Part shown: piece by piece, positions 17,566 to 27,400 of the stretch
How positions within the stretch are numbered: position 1 is the first letter of the stretch
Layout: the number at the start of each line of letters is the position of its first letter
Origin: Paenibacillus guangzhouensis
GTDB lineage: Bacteria; Bacillota; Bacilli; Paenibacillales; Paenibacillaceae
Assembly: GCF_009363075.1 (NCBI RefSeq)
Contig: NZ_CP045293.1
Location: 1,922,001-1,986,000, forward strand
Length of the DNA stretch: 64,000 nucleotides
Direction of reading: 5' to 3'
Position numbers and translations under genes: made by a program
Notes under the pieces: generated by a model
Database searches by the model: none
What the model saw: the letters and a program-made list of their open reading frames with translations, nothing else
Told to the model about the DNA's origin: nothing

Positions 17566-18669
17566 TTAGCGCAATTTGGGATGAGCATTTTTTCGAAGTG
17601 CATATCCAACAATCAATGCCAAAGGAAAGAACATACTAAATGTTAAATCCATATACGGCCAGTATTTAGAGGAAAAATTGTTGTAATAGGCGATATTGGG
17701 AGCAATCACCTGAGAGAGGAAGATAATGATCATACCTATTGGGAACAACAGCATCCTGAAATCTTTCAGCTGGAACAATTGCGCTACACTTCGATGAAGC
17801 ACATAGGAAAACAATGTCATTTTAAAATAGGTTGTTATGATCCACATTAGGGCTAAAATCGCCTCAACCCTTTGAAAAAAATTACCGATATTGATTCGTT
17901 TCGCAAGATCGTAACTTGGGTATGTATTTCTCGCTGCTGGCTCCGCACCGAGAACGAGAATCGTTAGTCCTATGAACACGACAAGGATCATCCCTCCGAT
18001 TAACGTGCCGATCATCATGCCCGAACGAATATCTTTTTCATTATTTACGTTCGGAAATATCATCATTAATGTGACAAGCTCCAAGAAGGGAAATGCCGTA
18101 CATGCGATAGATCCGCGTAGAATTGGTTTGATACCATGATCGAAAACCGGCTGTATTTTATGCAGATCGATTGCTGGAATAAGTGAAACGATAAATATGA
18201 TAAAGAGAAGAATGAACCAAGGAAAAAAGATCTCAGACACACGAGTAAATGTCTCTAGACCTAATCGCACGCCCATAATAATCAACAGTAGAAATAAAAT
18301 ATGGACGGCTTCAATCGGCGTATCCGGCATAATTTGGGAAACCGCAAAATCTCCGACTTCTCTGAGATGTGCACTGATAGACAGCGTTATATAGCCTATA
18401 AATAGCAGTGCAATCGGGATACTAACCCATCGCCCAAAAACTTCTCGTATATGCTCAATCAGAGACAATTTATAATTTAACTTTCCTGCAGTAACGAACA
18501 AAGATACAAAGATTAACCCAATCACCAAACCCACAATGGCTGATATCCAGGCGTCTCGGTTAGCCTCTAATGCTGGAATTGCAGGCAGTACGAGAATGTT
18601 GTCACCTATGGTGATAAGCGTAGCTAATATTGTAAATTGGCGTGTACTGATTTTGAGCGTTTCGGCCAT
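17566..18669 (-). CDS. Spore germinant receptor B subunit (GerAB/ArcD-ProY family permease)
   Basis: 367 residues with about ten membrane segments, the size usual for GerAB proteins. The N terminus ISTRQFTILATLITIGDNILVLP and the later FPFLELVTLMMIFPNVNNEKD and YPSYDLAKRINIGNFFQRVEAI are typical of the endospore-germination permease family (APC superfamily). The B subunit binds the amino-acid or other germinant in the spore inner membrane. It is the last gene of the operon, 17 bases after the small D-type gene. Which germinant it senses cannot be read. Confidence 0.9.
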   Translation of the reverse strand: MAETLKISTRQFTILATLITIGDNILVLPAIPALEANRDAWISAIVGLVIGLIFVSLFVTAGKLNYKLSLIEHIREVFGRWVSIPIALLFIGYITLSISAHLREVGDFAVSQIMPDTPIEAVHILFLLLIIMGVRLGLETFTRVSEIFFPWFILLFIIFIVSLIPAIDLHKIQPVFDHGIKPILRGSIACTAFPFLELVTLMMIFPNVNNEKDIRSGMMIGTLIGGMILVVFIGLTILVLGAEPAARNTYPSYDLAKRINIGNFFQRVEAILALMWIITTYFKMTLFSYVLHRSVAQLFQLKDFRMLLFPIGMIIIFLSQVIAPNIAYYNNFSSKYWPYMDLTFSMFFPLALIVGYALRKNAHPKLR

Positions 18670-18685
18670 TTCTTAGATCCCCCAA

Positions 18686-18919
18686 TTACGATAATATTCC
18701 CATCATGAGTCGATAGAACGGTTTGTATACGATGGCGAGCCATCTAAAGGGACTAGAGATCTGTAGATGTAATTGCCAAATAATCAACAAACTAGTCCCG
18801 GTGATATGGAAAATGGTGAAGAACCATAATTCCTTCCTATAGTGATTTCGAATAAGGATCGGGATCTCGAATATGGCGACCACGGCAGCAATAACTAAGA
18901 TTGCAATAATGGGGATCAT
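18686..18919 (-). CDS. Small two-TM germinant-receptor accessory (D-type) subunit
   Basis: 77 residues with two hydrophobic segments (IIAILVIAAVVAIFEIPILI at 3-22 and LWFFTIFHITGTSLLIIWQL at 31-50). GAAGGAG lies ahead of the ATG at 18919. Small 2-TM proteins of this size, called D subunits, are known in many gerA-type operons (for example gerKD) and modulate the receptor. Its place between the C and B genes, with tight spacing, supports that role. Sequence alone is too simple to prove it. Confidence 0.7.
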   Translation of the reverse strand: MIPIIAILVIAAVVAIFEIPILIRNHYRKELWFFTIFHITGTSLLIIWQLHLQISSPFRWLAIVYKPFYRLMMGILS

Positions 18920-18925
18920 ATCCTT

Positions 18926-20128
18926 CTACTCCTTCATAACCTTCAGTGATGGGTCAGTAATCGTACCCATGTTCCGGATTTTAATATCCGTTGTCACATT
19001 TACCGGTACGACGGGGAAGATACGCCCCCAATTTTTACCTATTCTTTTCCAAGCGCCAGGATTGGACCGATGAATTGCATCTCCAAATCCGAAAATGTCC
19101 GATTTAAATTCGTGTTGTACCTTAGCAATTGTATCCTTGATAATACTTTGGAGTTCTTTATTGGCCAACTCTTGCAATTTATCGATGGAGTTCGGGTTCG
19201 TAAGGTCAATACTACATTCCACATCCGCCACATTCGTCTCCATTCGCACATGAATGTCAATCTGAGGCTCACCTTTTACAATTTTCCCTTTTACGTCAGT
19301 CTTTGTACGGACAACATCCGTTGCAATAGTCCCCTCAGCCGGACAAGGAAAGTGTCCTGACGTTTTGATGACGCGATTGGTGATGTAGTTATACCCCTTG
19401 CTCTCCCTTTCATTTAACCAACCAATGAGCTTGTCTTTTTTGAAAACAGACGCGCCGAAGAATTTCAAAAAAGTGGAAGGAATGACAGATTCGACGTTAT
19501 CTTTCTTATCGCCTTTCCCCTGACCTTGTATTCCAACACCGATGATTGCAATTTCTTTATTTGATGTCAAAAGGTCATACGAGACCTCATCTAACTTAAT
19601 GACAGGCGATGGGGCCCAATATTTTTGTAATGTGCTTAGGCTTCCATACATTCTTTTAGCAGGAATTTTCTCTACACGCGTTAGGACTTGGAGCGTCTCC
19701 TCCGCCCTTAAGCCTTTGGCGATAAGAACGTAAAGATCTTCCTCCCGAACTTCGTGATCTCTTAACAGAAAATCCATGGCCTTGCCAATCCCCGAACGAG
19801 CCAACTCCTCACCAATTACGACCACACGAAGCTGAGCAAGATATATTTTACGGGGGGCCGTGGTGGTCATTTTCCTGATGGCTTCAACAATTGTCTTCGA
19901 AGTCGCGGTATACACAGTAACTGGCACTTCGTATCCTCCGCCCTTCTTCGAGGCGACTTCGCTTGGGATAATCGCTTGTACGGATACCTTGAATTGATCA
20001 CCATCCTTATCGATGCCGATCGCAGCAGCAAGGGAGAGGTCGTTCAGTTCCTTACGGCTCCAACAACTGCTAAGCAATGTGGATACGAGTATTAAAGTCA
20101 TAATCAGAAACGCCGTACGCTTCATCAT
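18926..20128 (-). CDS. Spore germinant receptor C subunit (GerAC lipoprotein)
   Basis: 400 residues with a signal peptide and lipobox LSSC (Cys22), followed by the family hallmark CWSRKELNDLSLAAAIGIDKDG. Inner parts such as TSKTIVEAIRKMT, RKIYLAQLRVVVIGEELA and VREEDLYVLIAKG are typical of the Ger(x)C family. The lipid-anchored C subunit sits on the outer face of the spore inner membrane and is needed for receptor function. It follows the A-subunit gene by 17 bases. Confidence 0.93.
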   Translation of the reverse strand: MMKRTAFLIMTLILVSTLLSSCWSRKELNDLSLAAAIGIDKDGDQFKVSVQAIIPSEVASKKGGGYEVPVTVYTATSKTIVEAIRKMTTTAPRKIYLAQLRVVVIGEELARSGIGKAMDFLLRDHEVREEDLYVLIAKGLRAEETLQVLTRVEKIPAKRMYGSLSTLQKYWAPSPVIKLDEVSYDLLTSNKEIAIIGVGIQGQGKGDKKDNVESVIPSTFLKFFGASVFKKDKLIGWLNERESKGYNYITNRVIKTSGHFPCPAEGTIATDVVRTKTDVKGKIVKGEPQIDIHVRMETNVADVECSIDLTNPNSIDKLQELANKELQSIIKDTIAKVQHEFKSDIFGFGDAIHRSNPGAWKRIGKNWGRIFPVVPVNVTTDIKIRNMGTITDPSLKVMKE

Positions 20129-20145
20129 TACCCCTCCCTTATGGC

Positions 20146-21720
20146 TTACTTTTCTCCCGGTTTTGGAGGTTTCGGTTCAGGTGTCCTTTCACGAACAATG
20201 TTTTTCTCACTCGTTAATCGAGGGCGGGTAAACATGGCCCATTGAGGAAAGCGAATTAATGTATCTTTGAGATCACTTGGAACTAGCGGAGAGAACGGAC
20301 TCATATATGGGATACCAAACGAACGTAAGCTGCATAAGTGGAGCAGCAATGCAATGATACCGGCCACGATCCCTAGTAAGCCGAAAGTGGCAGCAAGCAT
20401 CATTAATGGGAACCGCAGAATTCGAATCGAAATGGCCATATCGGTAGAAGGGAACACAAAATTGGATATCGCAGTGATCGATACGACAATGACCATAGCG
20501 GCAGATACCATTCCTGCATCAACTGCTGCTGTGCCTACGACAAGCGTACCAACGATTGAAACGGCAGAACCGATAGCCCGAGGCATTCGAACCCCTGCTT
20601 CCCGTAAAATCTCAAAGGTCACTTCCATAACGATTGCTTCAATGAATGCAGGGAATGGAACGCCTTCGCGCTGTGCCACTAGATTGACGAGCAAATCTGT
20701 TGGCAGCATTTCTTGATGAAAAGTCGTTATTGCAATATAAAGGGAAGGACCGGCTAAAGCAATAAAAAAGCTGATCATCCGCAGTATCCTTAGAAGGCTC
20801 GAAAAGTCTATACGATGATAGTAGTCTTCAGCGGCTTGAAAAAACTGTATGAAAACCGCAGGAACAATAAGTACAAAGGGGGTACCATCAATCAATATCG
20901 CAATCCGACCCTCTAATAAATCGGCAGCAACGACATCCGGACGTTCCGTATTAAACATGGTTGGAAACGGAGTCGCTGAATTGTCTTGTATCATTTGTTC
21001 AATATATCCACTCTCAAGGATGCCATCGATCTGAATACGATTTAGACGTTCACGGACTTCCATCACTGCTTTATCGTTTGCAATTCCCTTAATATACATG
21101 ATGGAAACATTCGTTTTCGTTACCTTTCCAATCTGCATATTCTCAAGCCACAGATTATGACTCTTTATTCTTCGCCGGATCATCGCTGTATTGGTGCGTA
21201 TGTTTTCAATAAAGCCCTCCTTGGATCCGCGTATGATGGTTTCGGTCGTTGCTTCGGTGACACTTCGGTGTTCCCAACCTTTCACGCAGATTACTAATCC
21301 TTTTGTGTAACCGTTGAGTAACAGTATGGCATCACCGGATAATAGGAAGTTCATTAATGTCTCATAATCGGTTACTTCCTTGAGATCTCCTACGGTTAAG
21401 ACCCTACTTTTTAATAAAGTTAATGGATTGGTGCCCGCGAACCCTTCCTTCGGGTAATCTAACATCATCGACTCGATAATAAAATTGTTAATCGAAGCGG
21501 CGTCAGCTAAACCATCCATAAAAATGATTGCAACATCTAATCCACTGCCAATTTGAAATTGCCGAATAACGATATCATTGCTGTTACCTAAAGATTCTCG
21601 GATCAACTCAAGGTTTATTCGGAGCTTAGCATTCAAGTGGACTGCCATGGAGGAACCCTCCTCCTGAACGGACTGCTCTTCCATTCCTTCTGTTTGATTT
21701 TTACCTTCCAAGAATCCCAT
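20146..21720 (-). CDS. Spore germinant receptor A subunit (GerAA family)
   Basis: 524 residues, first gene of the ger operon, with AGGAGAG ahead of the ATG at 21720. The soluble N-terminal half (NDIVIRQFQIG, ILLLNGYTKGLVICVKGWEHR, TNTAMIRRRIKSHNLWLE) and the membrane half with several segments after residue ~310 (SFFIALAGPSLYIAI, EIVMEVTFEILREAGVRMP-type stretch, VSIVGTLVVGTAAVDAGMVSAAM) match the GerAA/GerKA/SpoVAF group. A subunits form the channel-like part of the germinant receptor. The C terminus is proline- and lysine-rich. I saw no convincing sigma-G promoter. Confidence 0.93.
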   Translation of the reverse strand: MGFLEGKNQTEGMEEQSVQEEGSSMAVHLNAKLRINLELIRESLGNSNDIVIRQFQIGSGLDVAIIFMDGLADAASINNFIIESMMLDYPKEGFAGTNPLTLLKSRVLTVGDLKEVTDYETLMNFLLSGDAILLLNGYTKGLVICVKGWEHRSVTEATTETIIRGSKEGFIENIRTNTAMIRRRIKSHNLWLENMQIGKVTKTNVSIMYIKGIANDKAVMEVRERLNRIQIDGILESGYIEQMIQDNSATPFPTMFNTERPDVVAADLLEGRIAILIDGTPFVLIVPAVFIQFFQAAEDYYHRIDFSSLLRILRMISFFIALAGPSLYIAITTFHQEMLPTDLLVNLVAQREGVPFPAFIEAIVMEVTFEILREAGVRMPRAIGSAVSIVGTLVVGTAAVDAGMVSAAMVIVVSITAISNFVFPSTDMAISIRILRFPLMMLAATFGLLGIVAGIIALLLHLCSLRSFGIPYMSPFSPLVPSDLKDTLIRFPQWAMFTRPRLTSEKNIVRERTPEPKPPKPGEK

Positions 21721-21812
21721 CGAGTAACTCTCCTGTTCGCATATAAATTATCTATGTATCTACATACATCAAATTAACTTTTACCATTATTTGATACAAT
21801 TAAGTAATTTAT

Positions 21813-21842
21813 GCAAACAAAAAAACCGCGATTCACGCGGTT
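21813..21842 (-). terminator. Terminator after the HupE/UreJ-like gene
   Basis: AACCGCG (21824-21830) / CGCGGTT (21836-21842), 5-base loop, followed on the minus strand by TTTTTTTGTTTG; it lies 74 bases past the stop. Confidence 0.8.
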
Positions 21843-21915
21843 AAGATGAAAATCAGATTTTACATATTTTGCAAAGGTCGTATCATGCTGCTTTTATGTT
21901 GCTCAACGTATGGCC

Positions 21916-22992
21916 TTATTGTAATCTTTCTATCAACCAATAAAATGCTAGTACAAAAATAAGGCAAGACATTGTGATCATCAGTTTGCGATACCATGGG
22001 AACTTTTGCAACCAGATCAGGATTGGGAGTAATAGACATAGAATCATGAGCTGCCCCACTTCCACACCTAAATTAAACGTTAAGAGTGAGCCGATCAGAT
22101 TCGTCTTTGGAAGTCCCGTTTCGGCCAATGCTCCAGCGAAACCCATGCCGTGAATCAAGCCAAAAATAGCCGTTAAGATCCAGCGCCATTTCGCCTTTTG
22201 AACAAACAGATTTTCTACAGCTACATAACAGATCGACAACGCAATCAAGGCTTCGACCCATGACGGGATCACTTGAATGCGGCCCGACGCTACGAGGAAC
22301 AGGGTAATGCTGTGGGCGATTGTAAATGCAGTAACAATCTTGATCGCATCCTTGAAGCGAGATGCAATTAATACGAGAGATAACAAGAACAGCAAATGGT
22401 CATAGCCGGTTAGGATATGTTCGATTCCGAGTACGAAGTATTTCCACAGGACGGAGCCAATCTCAGTCGGAGCATTCTCGGCCTCAGGTAAGGTGACCTG
22501 AATATCTTGTCTATTGATATCAAGAATATCCTGATAGAAAAAATTCGTCGAATGAACCGAGAGTCCACTCGTATGAACAGGCGCATCTGCAAACACCAGA
22601 TTGTAGTGAATATTAAATTGTTCGATCGTTTCATCGGCGGTTAACTTTAATTGAAACACGACGCCTCTTGTAGAACCCTTTGTTGTCACGTCCATCGCAA
22701 GCAATTCCATCGTTAAGGGTTTCGAATCTACTTCGATGTGAAGATCTTTCTGTAAAAAAGATTGGACTCCTTCCTTTTCCGACAGCAGTTCCTCGTTCTC
22801 CAGATTACCATCCTTGTTGGTATCAAATTGAACAAGCAAGTCTCTTTGATCCAGAAATAGTTCATAGTTGATCTCGTTCCCTTTAACGACGATCGCCGAG
22901 TAACCCATGCTTGCGGAATGCGCATATGAAGTTGTGGAAGTCCCCAAAAATAATACGATAATGCTAAAGGATAGGAATGTTCGTAAGTTCAT
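21916..22992 (-). CDS. HupE/UreJ-like membrane protein with secreted N-terminal domain
   Basis: 358 residues. A signal peptide ends near residue 24 (TSYAHS). An extracytoplasmic domain of about 150 residues carries one EF-hand-like calcium loop, DTNKDGNLENEE (about 57-68). Six membrane segments follow from about residue 180, beginning FVLGIEHILTGYDHLLFLLSLVL, with GLIHGMGFAGALAETG later; these His-rich motifs mark the HupE/UreJ_2 family, which is linked to nickel/cobalt handling in some bacteria but mostly of unknown role. It lies 55 bases after the SLH/cohesin gene on the same strand and could be co-transcribed with it. Confidence 0.8.
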   Translation of the reverse strand: MNLRTFLSFSIIVLFLGTSTTSYAHSASMGYSAIVVKGNEINYELFLDQRDLLVQFDTNKDGNLENEELLSEKEGVQSFLQKDLHIEVDSKPLTMELLAMDVTTKGSTRGVVFQLKLTADETIEQFNIHYNLVFADAPVHTSGLSVHSTNFFYQDILDINRQDIQVTLPEAENAPTEIGSVLWKYFVLGIEHILTGYDHLLFLLSLVLIASRFKDAIKIVTAFTIAHSITLFLVASGRIQVIPSWVEALIALSICYVAVENLFVQKAKWRWILTAIFGLIHGMGFAGALAETGLPKTNLIGSLLTFNLGVEVGQLMILCLLLPILIWLQKFPWYRKLMITMSCLIFVLAFYWLIERLQ

Positions 22993-23047
22993 CTGCTGGA
23001 CCTCATTTCATAAACTGTACCAAGTAGAGAAGGAATTCCTGGTGAAA

Positions 23048-24283
23048 TTAGTCCAAGCCCTCCAATAGTGTTTTCAATTGAGGGTGAAGATTCAATGCAT
23101 TCAGAATGATCGTCAGAGCCTCAGCGCGTGTAGCGCTGCCTTTCGGATCAAATACCCCATTGGGCTTGCCGCTAATGATGCCCGCTGCCGCAGCATCCTT
23201 GATTAGATTTGCCGTATACGAGCTTGCTTTTGCCATATCCGTAAAGTTGCCTTTTGAAGCATCTTTGTCCACGTTACTCAAATCCACAATACGGGACAGA
23301 ATGATGACCATTTCTTCTCGGCTGATCGTTTTATTCGGTTTGAAGGTTCTATCTCCATATCCGGTAATAACTCCTGCGCTTGCGAGTTTCTCAATCGCGT
23401 CTTTAGCCCAATGACTGTCAATGTCATTCAGAACAACCGCATGATTATCGCCGCCGATGATATCGAATGCGCGAGAGATGATCGTTGCAAACTCGGCGCG
23501 CGTAATTTTACCGTTCGGATGAAATGTTCCATCCTGATATCCAGCGACAACATGCAGTTTCACGAACGTACTAACGGTCTTCTCAGCCCAGTGTCCTTTT
23601 ATGTCAGCCAGTTCAATCTTTACATTTGATTTCTTGGCTTCCTCGATCTTGGACTCGATCTCATGAACTAAGTTTTTTCCATTAATAATTTTACTGTTGA
23701 ATACATCATCCCCTTTAGAGGGATGGTTATTTCCGCTATTTCCGTTATTACTATTGTTTCCGTTGTTTCCGCTATTTCCGTTATTTCCGCCGTTACCACC
23801 ATTCGATGCTTTTACATCTACCGATAACTTGTTATTGCCTGAAACAACAGTAGACACTAACTGCGAATCCAACAGTTTCACACTGTCCAGAACAATGTCG
23901 GCCGTTCCCTGACTAGCCGCATGAAAGGTTAGTGTAGCTAGTGTTACATTCCCGTTCTGGCCTGGGTTATTGCCTATTTGCGTATGTGCGATTTGAATCT
24001 TATTCCCGTTCACAATAGGATCTACCGAAAAGCCGTTACTTTCACTAACTCCCTTCACAAACACCAAGCGGTTGGTATCATAGGTTAAATTGACTTCATA
24101 TGCATACATGTCGCTTAATTGTTTTCCATTCACCGCAACTTGAAAATCCTCCCCTTTAGATACATTTCCTTTCGATATCGAAAGGATGAAAGATGGGTCG
24201 GATTTTGCATATACAGCGAATGTGGGAAGTAAGAGCACCGTCAAAAGCAATGTCAGACTGACAGAGAATAGTTTTTTTATCAT
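23048..24283 (-). CDS. Cell-surface cohesin protein with three S-layer homology (SLH) domains
   Basis: 411 residues. A signal peptide spans 1-26 (cleaved near VYAKS). Residues ~30-155 form a cohesin-like jelly roll (SKGEDFQVAVNG, YAYEVNLTYDTNRLVFVKG, NVTLATLTFHAASQGTADI, LDSVKLLDS). A glycine/asparagine-rich linker covers ~158-190. Three SLH repeats fill ~225-405 (DIKGHWAEKTVSTFV, AGYQDGTFHPNGKITRAEFA; DSHWAKDAIEKLA, ITGYGDRTFKPNKTISREE; then a third ending FDPKGSATRAEAL). SLH domains bind pyruvylated wall polymer, so this is a wall-anchored cohesin, like a one-cohesin anchoring scaffoldin. Dockerin proteins are encoded directly upstream. Cohesin-dockerin pairing is inferred. Confidence 0.85.
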   Translation of the reverse strand: MIKKLFSVSLTLLLTVLLLPTFAVYAKSDPSFILSISKGNVSKGEDFQVAVNGKQLSDMYAYEVNLTYDTNRLVFVKGVSESNGFSVDPIVNGNKIQIAHTQIGNNPGQNGNVTLATLTFHAASQGTADIVLDSVKLLDSQLVSTVVSGNNKLSVDVKASNGGNGGNNGNSGNNGNNSNNGNSGNNHPSKGDDVFNSKIINGKNLVHEIESKIEEAKKSNVKIELADIKGHWAEKTVSTFVKLHVVAGYQDGTFHPNGKITRAEFATIISRAFDIIGGDNHAVVLNDIDSHWAKDAIEKLASAGVITGYGDRTFKPNKTISREEMVIILSRIVDLSNVDKDASKGNFTDMAKASSYTANLIKDAAAAGIISGKPNGVFDPKGSATRAEALTIILNALNLHPQLKTLLEGLD

Positions 24284-24430
24284 CGAAGAAATCCGCCCTT
24301 TCGGAAAATACTTCTGAACATTCAGAGGAAGAAGATCAATGGGGGATAATATTAGATATCCCCCTCATTTTACTCCCGTCCCATCCTGAATTTCGCTGAT
24401 GTAATCAAGCAAACAAGGTACGGCGTTGTT

Positions 24431-27400
24431 TTATTGCAAGATCGCTTTGGCTATGATTGCAAGGTCCATAATATCAATCGTGCCGTCATGATTTACATCC
24501 GCTTTCTCATTCCAACCTGTTTGACCTTGTTGTTTGCCGTAAACCCCTGAAACGATAGCCAAGTCTCCAATAGAAATTCTTCCATCGTTATTGACATCTG
24601 CAGTTATTCTCTTGGTATCAAACCATTGAATTGCCGCTTCCAATGCGGCTTTCGCATTGTCCACCTGCTGCTGAGTGGTATTCGGATCGTTTGCTGTCGC
24701 ACTCGCCGCAGCAATTGCTGACTGCAATTGAGCTTTGGAGCCAATCGCGTATAGTCCGTCTCTATTGCCTTCCACTGCAGCATTGTACTTGGCTTGAGCG
24801 CTTGCGATCAATGCATTTAAGAGTGACTTATCTACAGATTTACTTATTTGTATCTCGTGGGAGGCACCACTGACCTGCAGCTCATTCCCCTGTCCGTTGG
24901 CAATTACAACATTATCTAGAGAGAATGTCGTCTTATCGGTAGCTTGAGTTACCCTTTTGGCCGTAAATTTGATTGCGAGCATATCGCCTTGGGCAGGTAC
25001 GTTCGTGCCCACGCTGGCCATCACAATCCGGATTTGACCCGGCGCAGTCTCTTTTTGATCGACAACTTGGAAGCCGTCCTTCAATGATGTAATCGAATCG
25101 AGCTGCAATTTCTCCGGATCATAGTGGAGCGTCAATTCTTGAGCATACACCGACTGATATACGCTTTGCGTAACGCCGGTCAGTCCCATCGTTAAATCGA
25201 ATGTTTGACCGGGGGCAACCTGCTGCAAACCTGTCAATGTAGACTGAGGCATTGTTGTCGCCGGCAGCACAGTCACGCTAATGCTTGTTGTCAATGCGAC
25301 ATTGTTCGGATTTGTCACACCTGCAGGCAAGGTTACAGTTCCATTTACCGTGAAGGTCTGTTCTATCTTTAGTGCTGGATCATAGTTTGCAGGATCTACA
25401 TTCCATGACACATCGGCAATCTTACTTCCTGAATCGGTAACCAGTTCAACGGAAGAAGGCAATCCCAGGGCTGCTGCCGTCTTTGCTGTTCCGTTAACGA
25501 TACCTGTGATTGCTGCGGGCGCTGTTATGCTCTTTAACGTCATAGGTTGAACGACTTCGAATGTCTTGCGATCCACTATCGTATAACCGTCATTGAGCAT
25601 GAAGAGTGCATCATAAGTGCCAGGGGCCAGTCCATTGCTTAAGCTAACTCTTCCGTTTCCGGACTTTAAATAACTCCATGTAATAGATACACCCGCACCT
25701 GGAGGAACAGCTCCGGTTTTGTAGATGCCGACCCAATCCTTCCCGTTTGACGCTGCCCCATAATAGGATAGGGTAATGGCTTCCCCTTTGTTGTACTGGG
25801 ATTTGTCTAGGGATAGAGATCTTTCTCCAGCTGCAAGAACAGTTACATCAATGCTTGCTGTCAATGGTATGCTGTTCGGGTTATCAACTCCGGAAGGCAG
25901 GGTTACGGTCCCTGGCACCGAGAAAGTCTGCGTCGTCTTGATATCCGGATCGTAGCTAACACCGCTTAAATCCCAATCCACACTTGTATCCACATTTCCT
26001 CCATCGGTTACAAGCGTTACTTTGGTTGGTAATCCAAGACCAGTCGCAGTCTTGGGCGATCCGTTACTCGCAGATACCGCTACAGGCGCAGTGATACGAT
26101 TTAATTTCGCACCCTCAGTCGTAATGTCAATCTCCTGGTACGAACGGTTATACATGGAATCATCGGCGAATACCCGGAGTAAATATGGCGTTTTCGGCAT
26201 TAAACCTGTAATCTTGTATTGCCTGTATTCGTCGTATGGCTTGTCCATCGGATACGAAAGGCTGTTGAACGACTTGTCCACTTCCCCAGTGTGCTTATTG
26301 GTAAGCTGAACATTGTATTCAAAATTGCGCACATTGTCATTTGCCTGCTTTATTGTAAAAGTAACTTCGCCGCTTTTTAAGGAATCGACCTTAATTCCCT
26401 CATCAAACTGCGGAGGTATGAGGTCTTTTGTATCGCTCCTGCTATACGTAAAGGCATCTTTGCCTTCGCCAACGTTTATTACACGAGGTGTGCCTACAAA
26501 TTCATCTGTAGCTAAATTGTACTGTTTGAGAATAATTTTCGAACCGTATACTTCCATGAAATTTACGATTTTAGGTGTGGTTTTATAACTGCCATACGCA
26601 CCTTCTATATATCCGCCGTACGGACCGTCATCTTGATAACTGGAATATGACACCGCACCGGAATCGAGAAACGTAGCCGCGCCTTGATAAAGAGAACGTT
26701 CGTCGGTCGGATCGTATTGCGTATGACCTGACATATAGAACACCTGCGAATAATTATTGTCGGCAATAAATTTGCCGAAACTATTACTTGCACCACTGCT
26801 CCAAGCCGATCCCCACACGGTTCCGCTAATAGGGTAGTGAGACATTGCAAATATCGGTTTTTTGGGATCATAATCTGGTTCACTTTTAATTTCGTTGAGG
26901 AAATTTGTAGCTTTTCCCACTGTGTTATTGCTATTAATATTTCCGTCAAAACCAATCAAATTATATCCTTTTATCTTAACTCGATAAGCACTGTTGTAAA
27001 AATCGTTATCGTACGACTGCGTGGATTCGTTCCACGCACCCGCCGTACCAACAGGTATTAATGTTTCGGAGCCGTTCATATCATGGTTGCCTTTTACCAT
27101 ATATAACTTCGTATGGTCAAATAAGCCCTCACTTTTAAGTTTATTGACGACGTCCGTCATCAAACCCATCCACACATACTCATTGGCATTGTTACCGCCA
27201 GTAATGTCGCCAGGCATCAACATGACATCGGACTGAGGGAATGTACTCAAGGATTTTCTAATCTCTTTTTCTATGTTCTCTTTTGAACCGGGATGACCAT
27301 TGATTTCCGGGTCGCTGTGCACAGTTATATTTAAATCGGCTGGAGTTGATGTTTTATTGCTTTTTTGATAGATGAAGATGGCGTTGTTTAGTTCACGTAC

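Noticed and set aside
21721-21800. Sigma-G promoter before the ger operon
   Set aside because: A GCATA box is present, but no matching -10 with the right spacing was found; evidence too weak.
23700-23810. Short tandem repeat resembling a CRISPR or VNTR
   Set aside because: It is the codon-level repeat of the glycine/asparagine-rich linker in the SLH/cohesin protein; no spacers are present.
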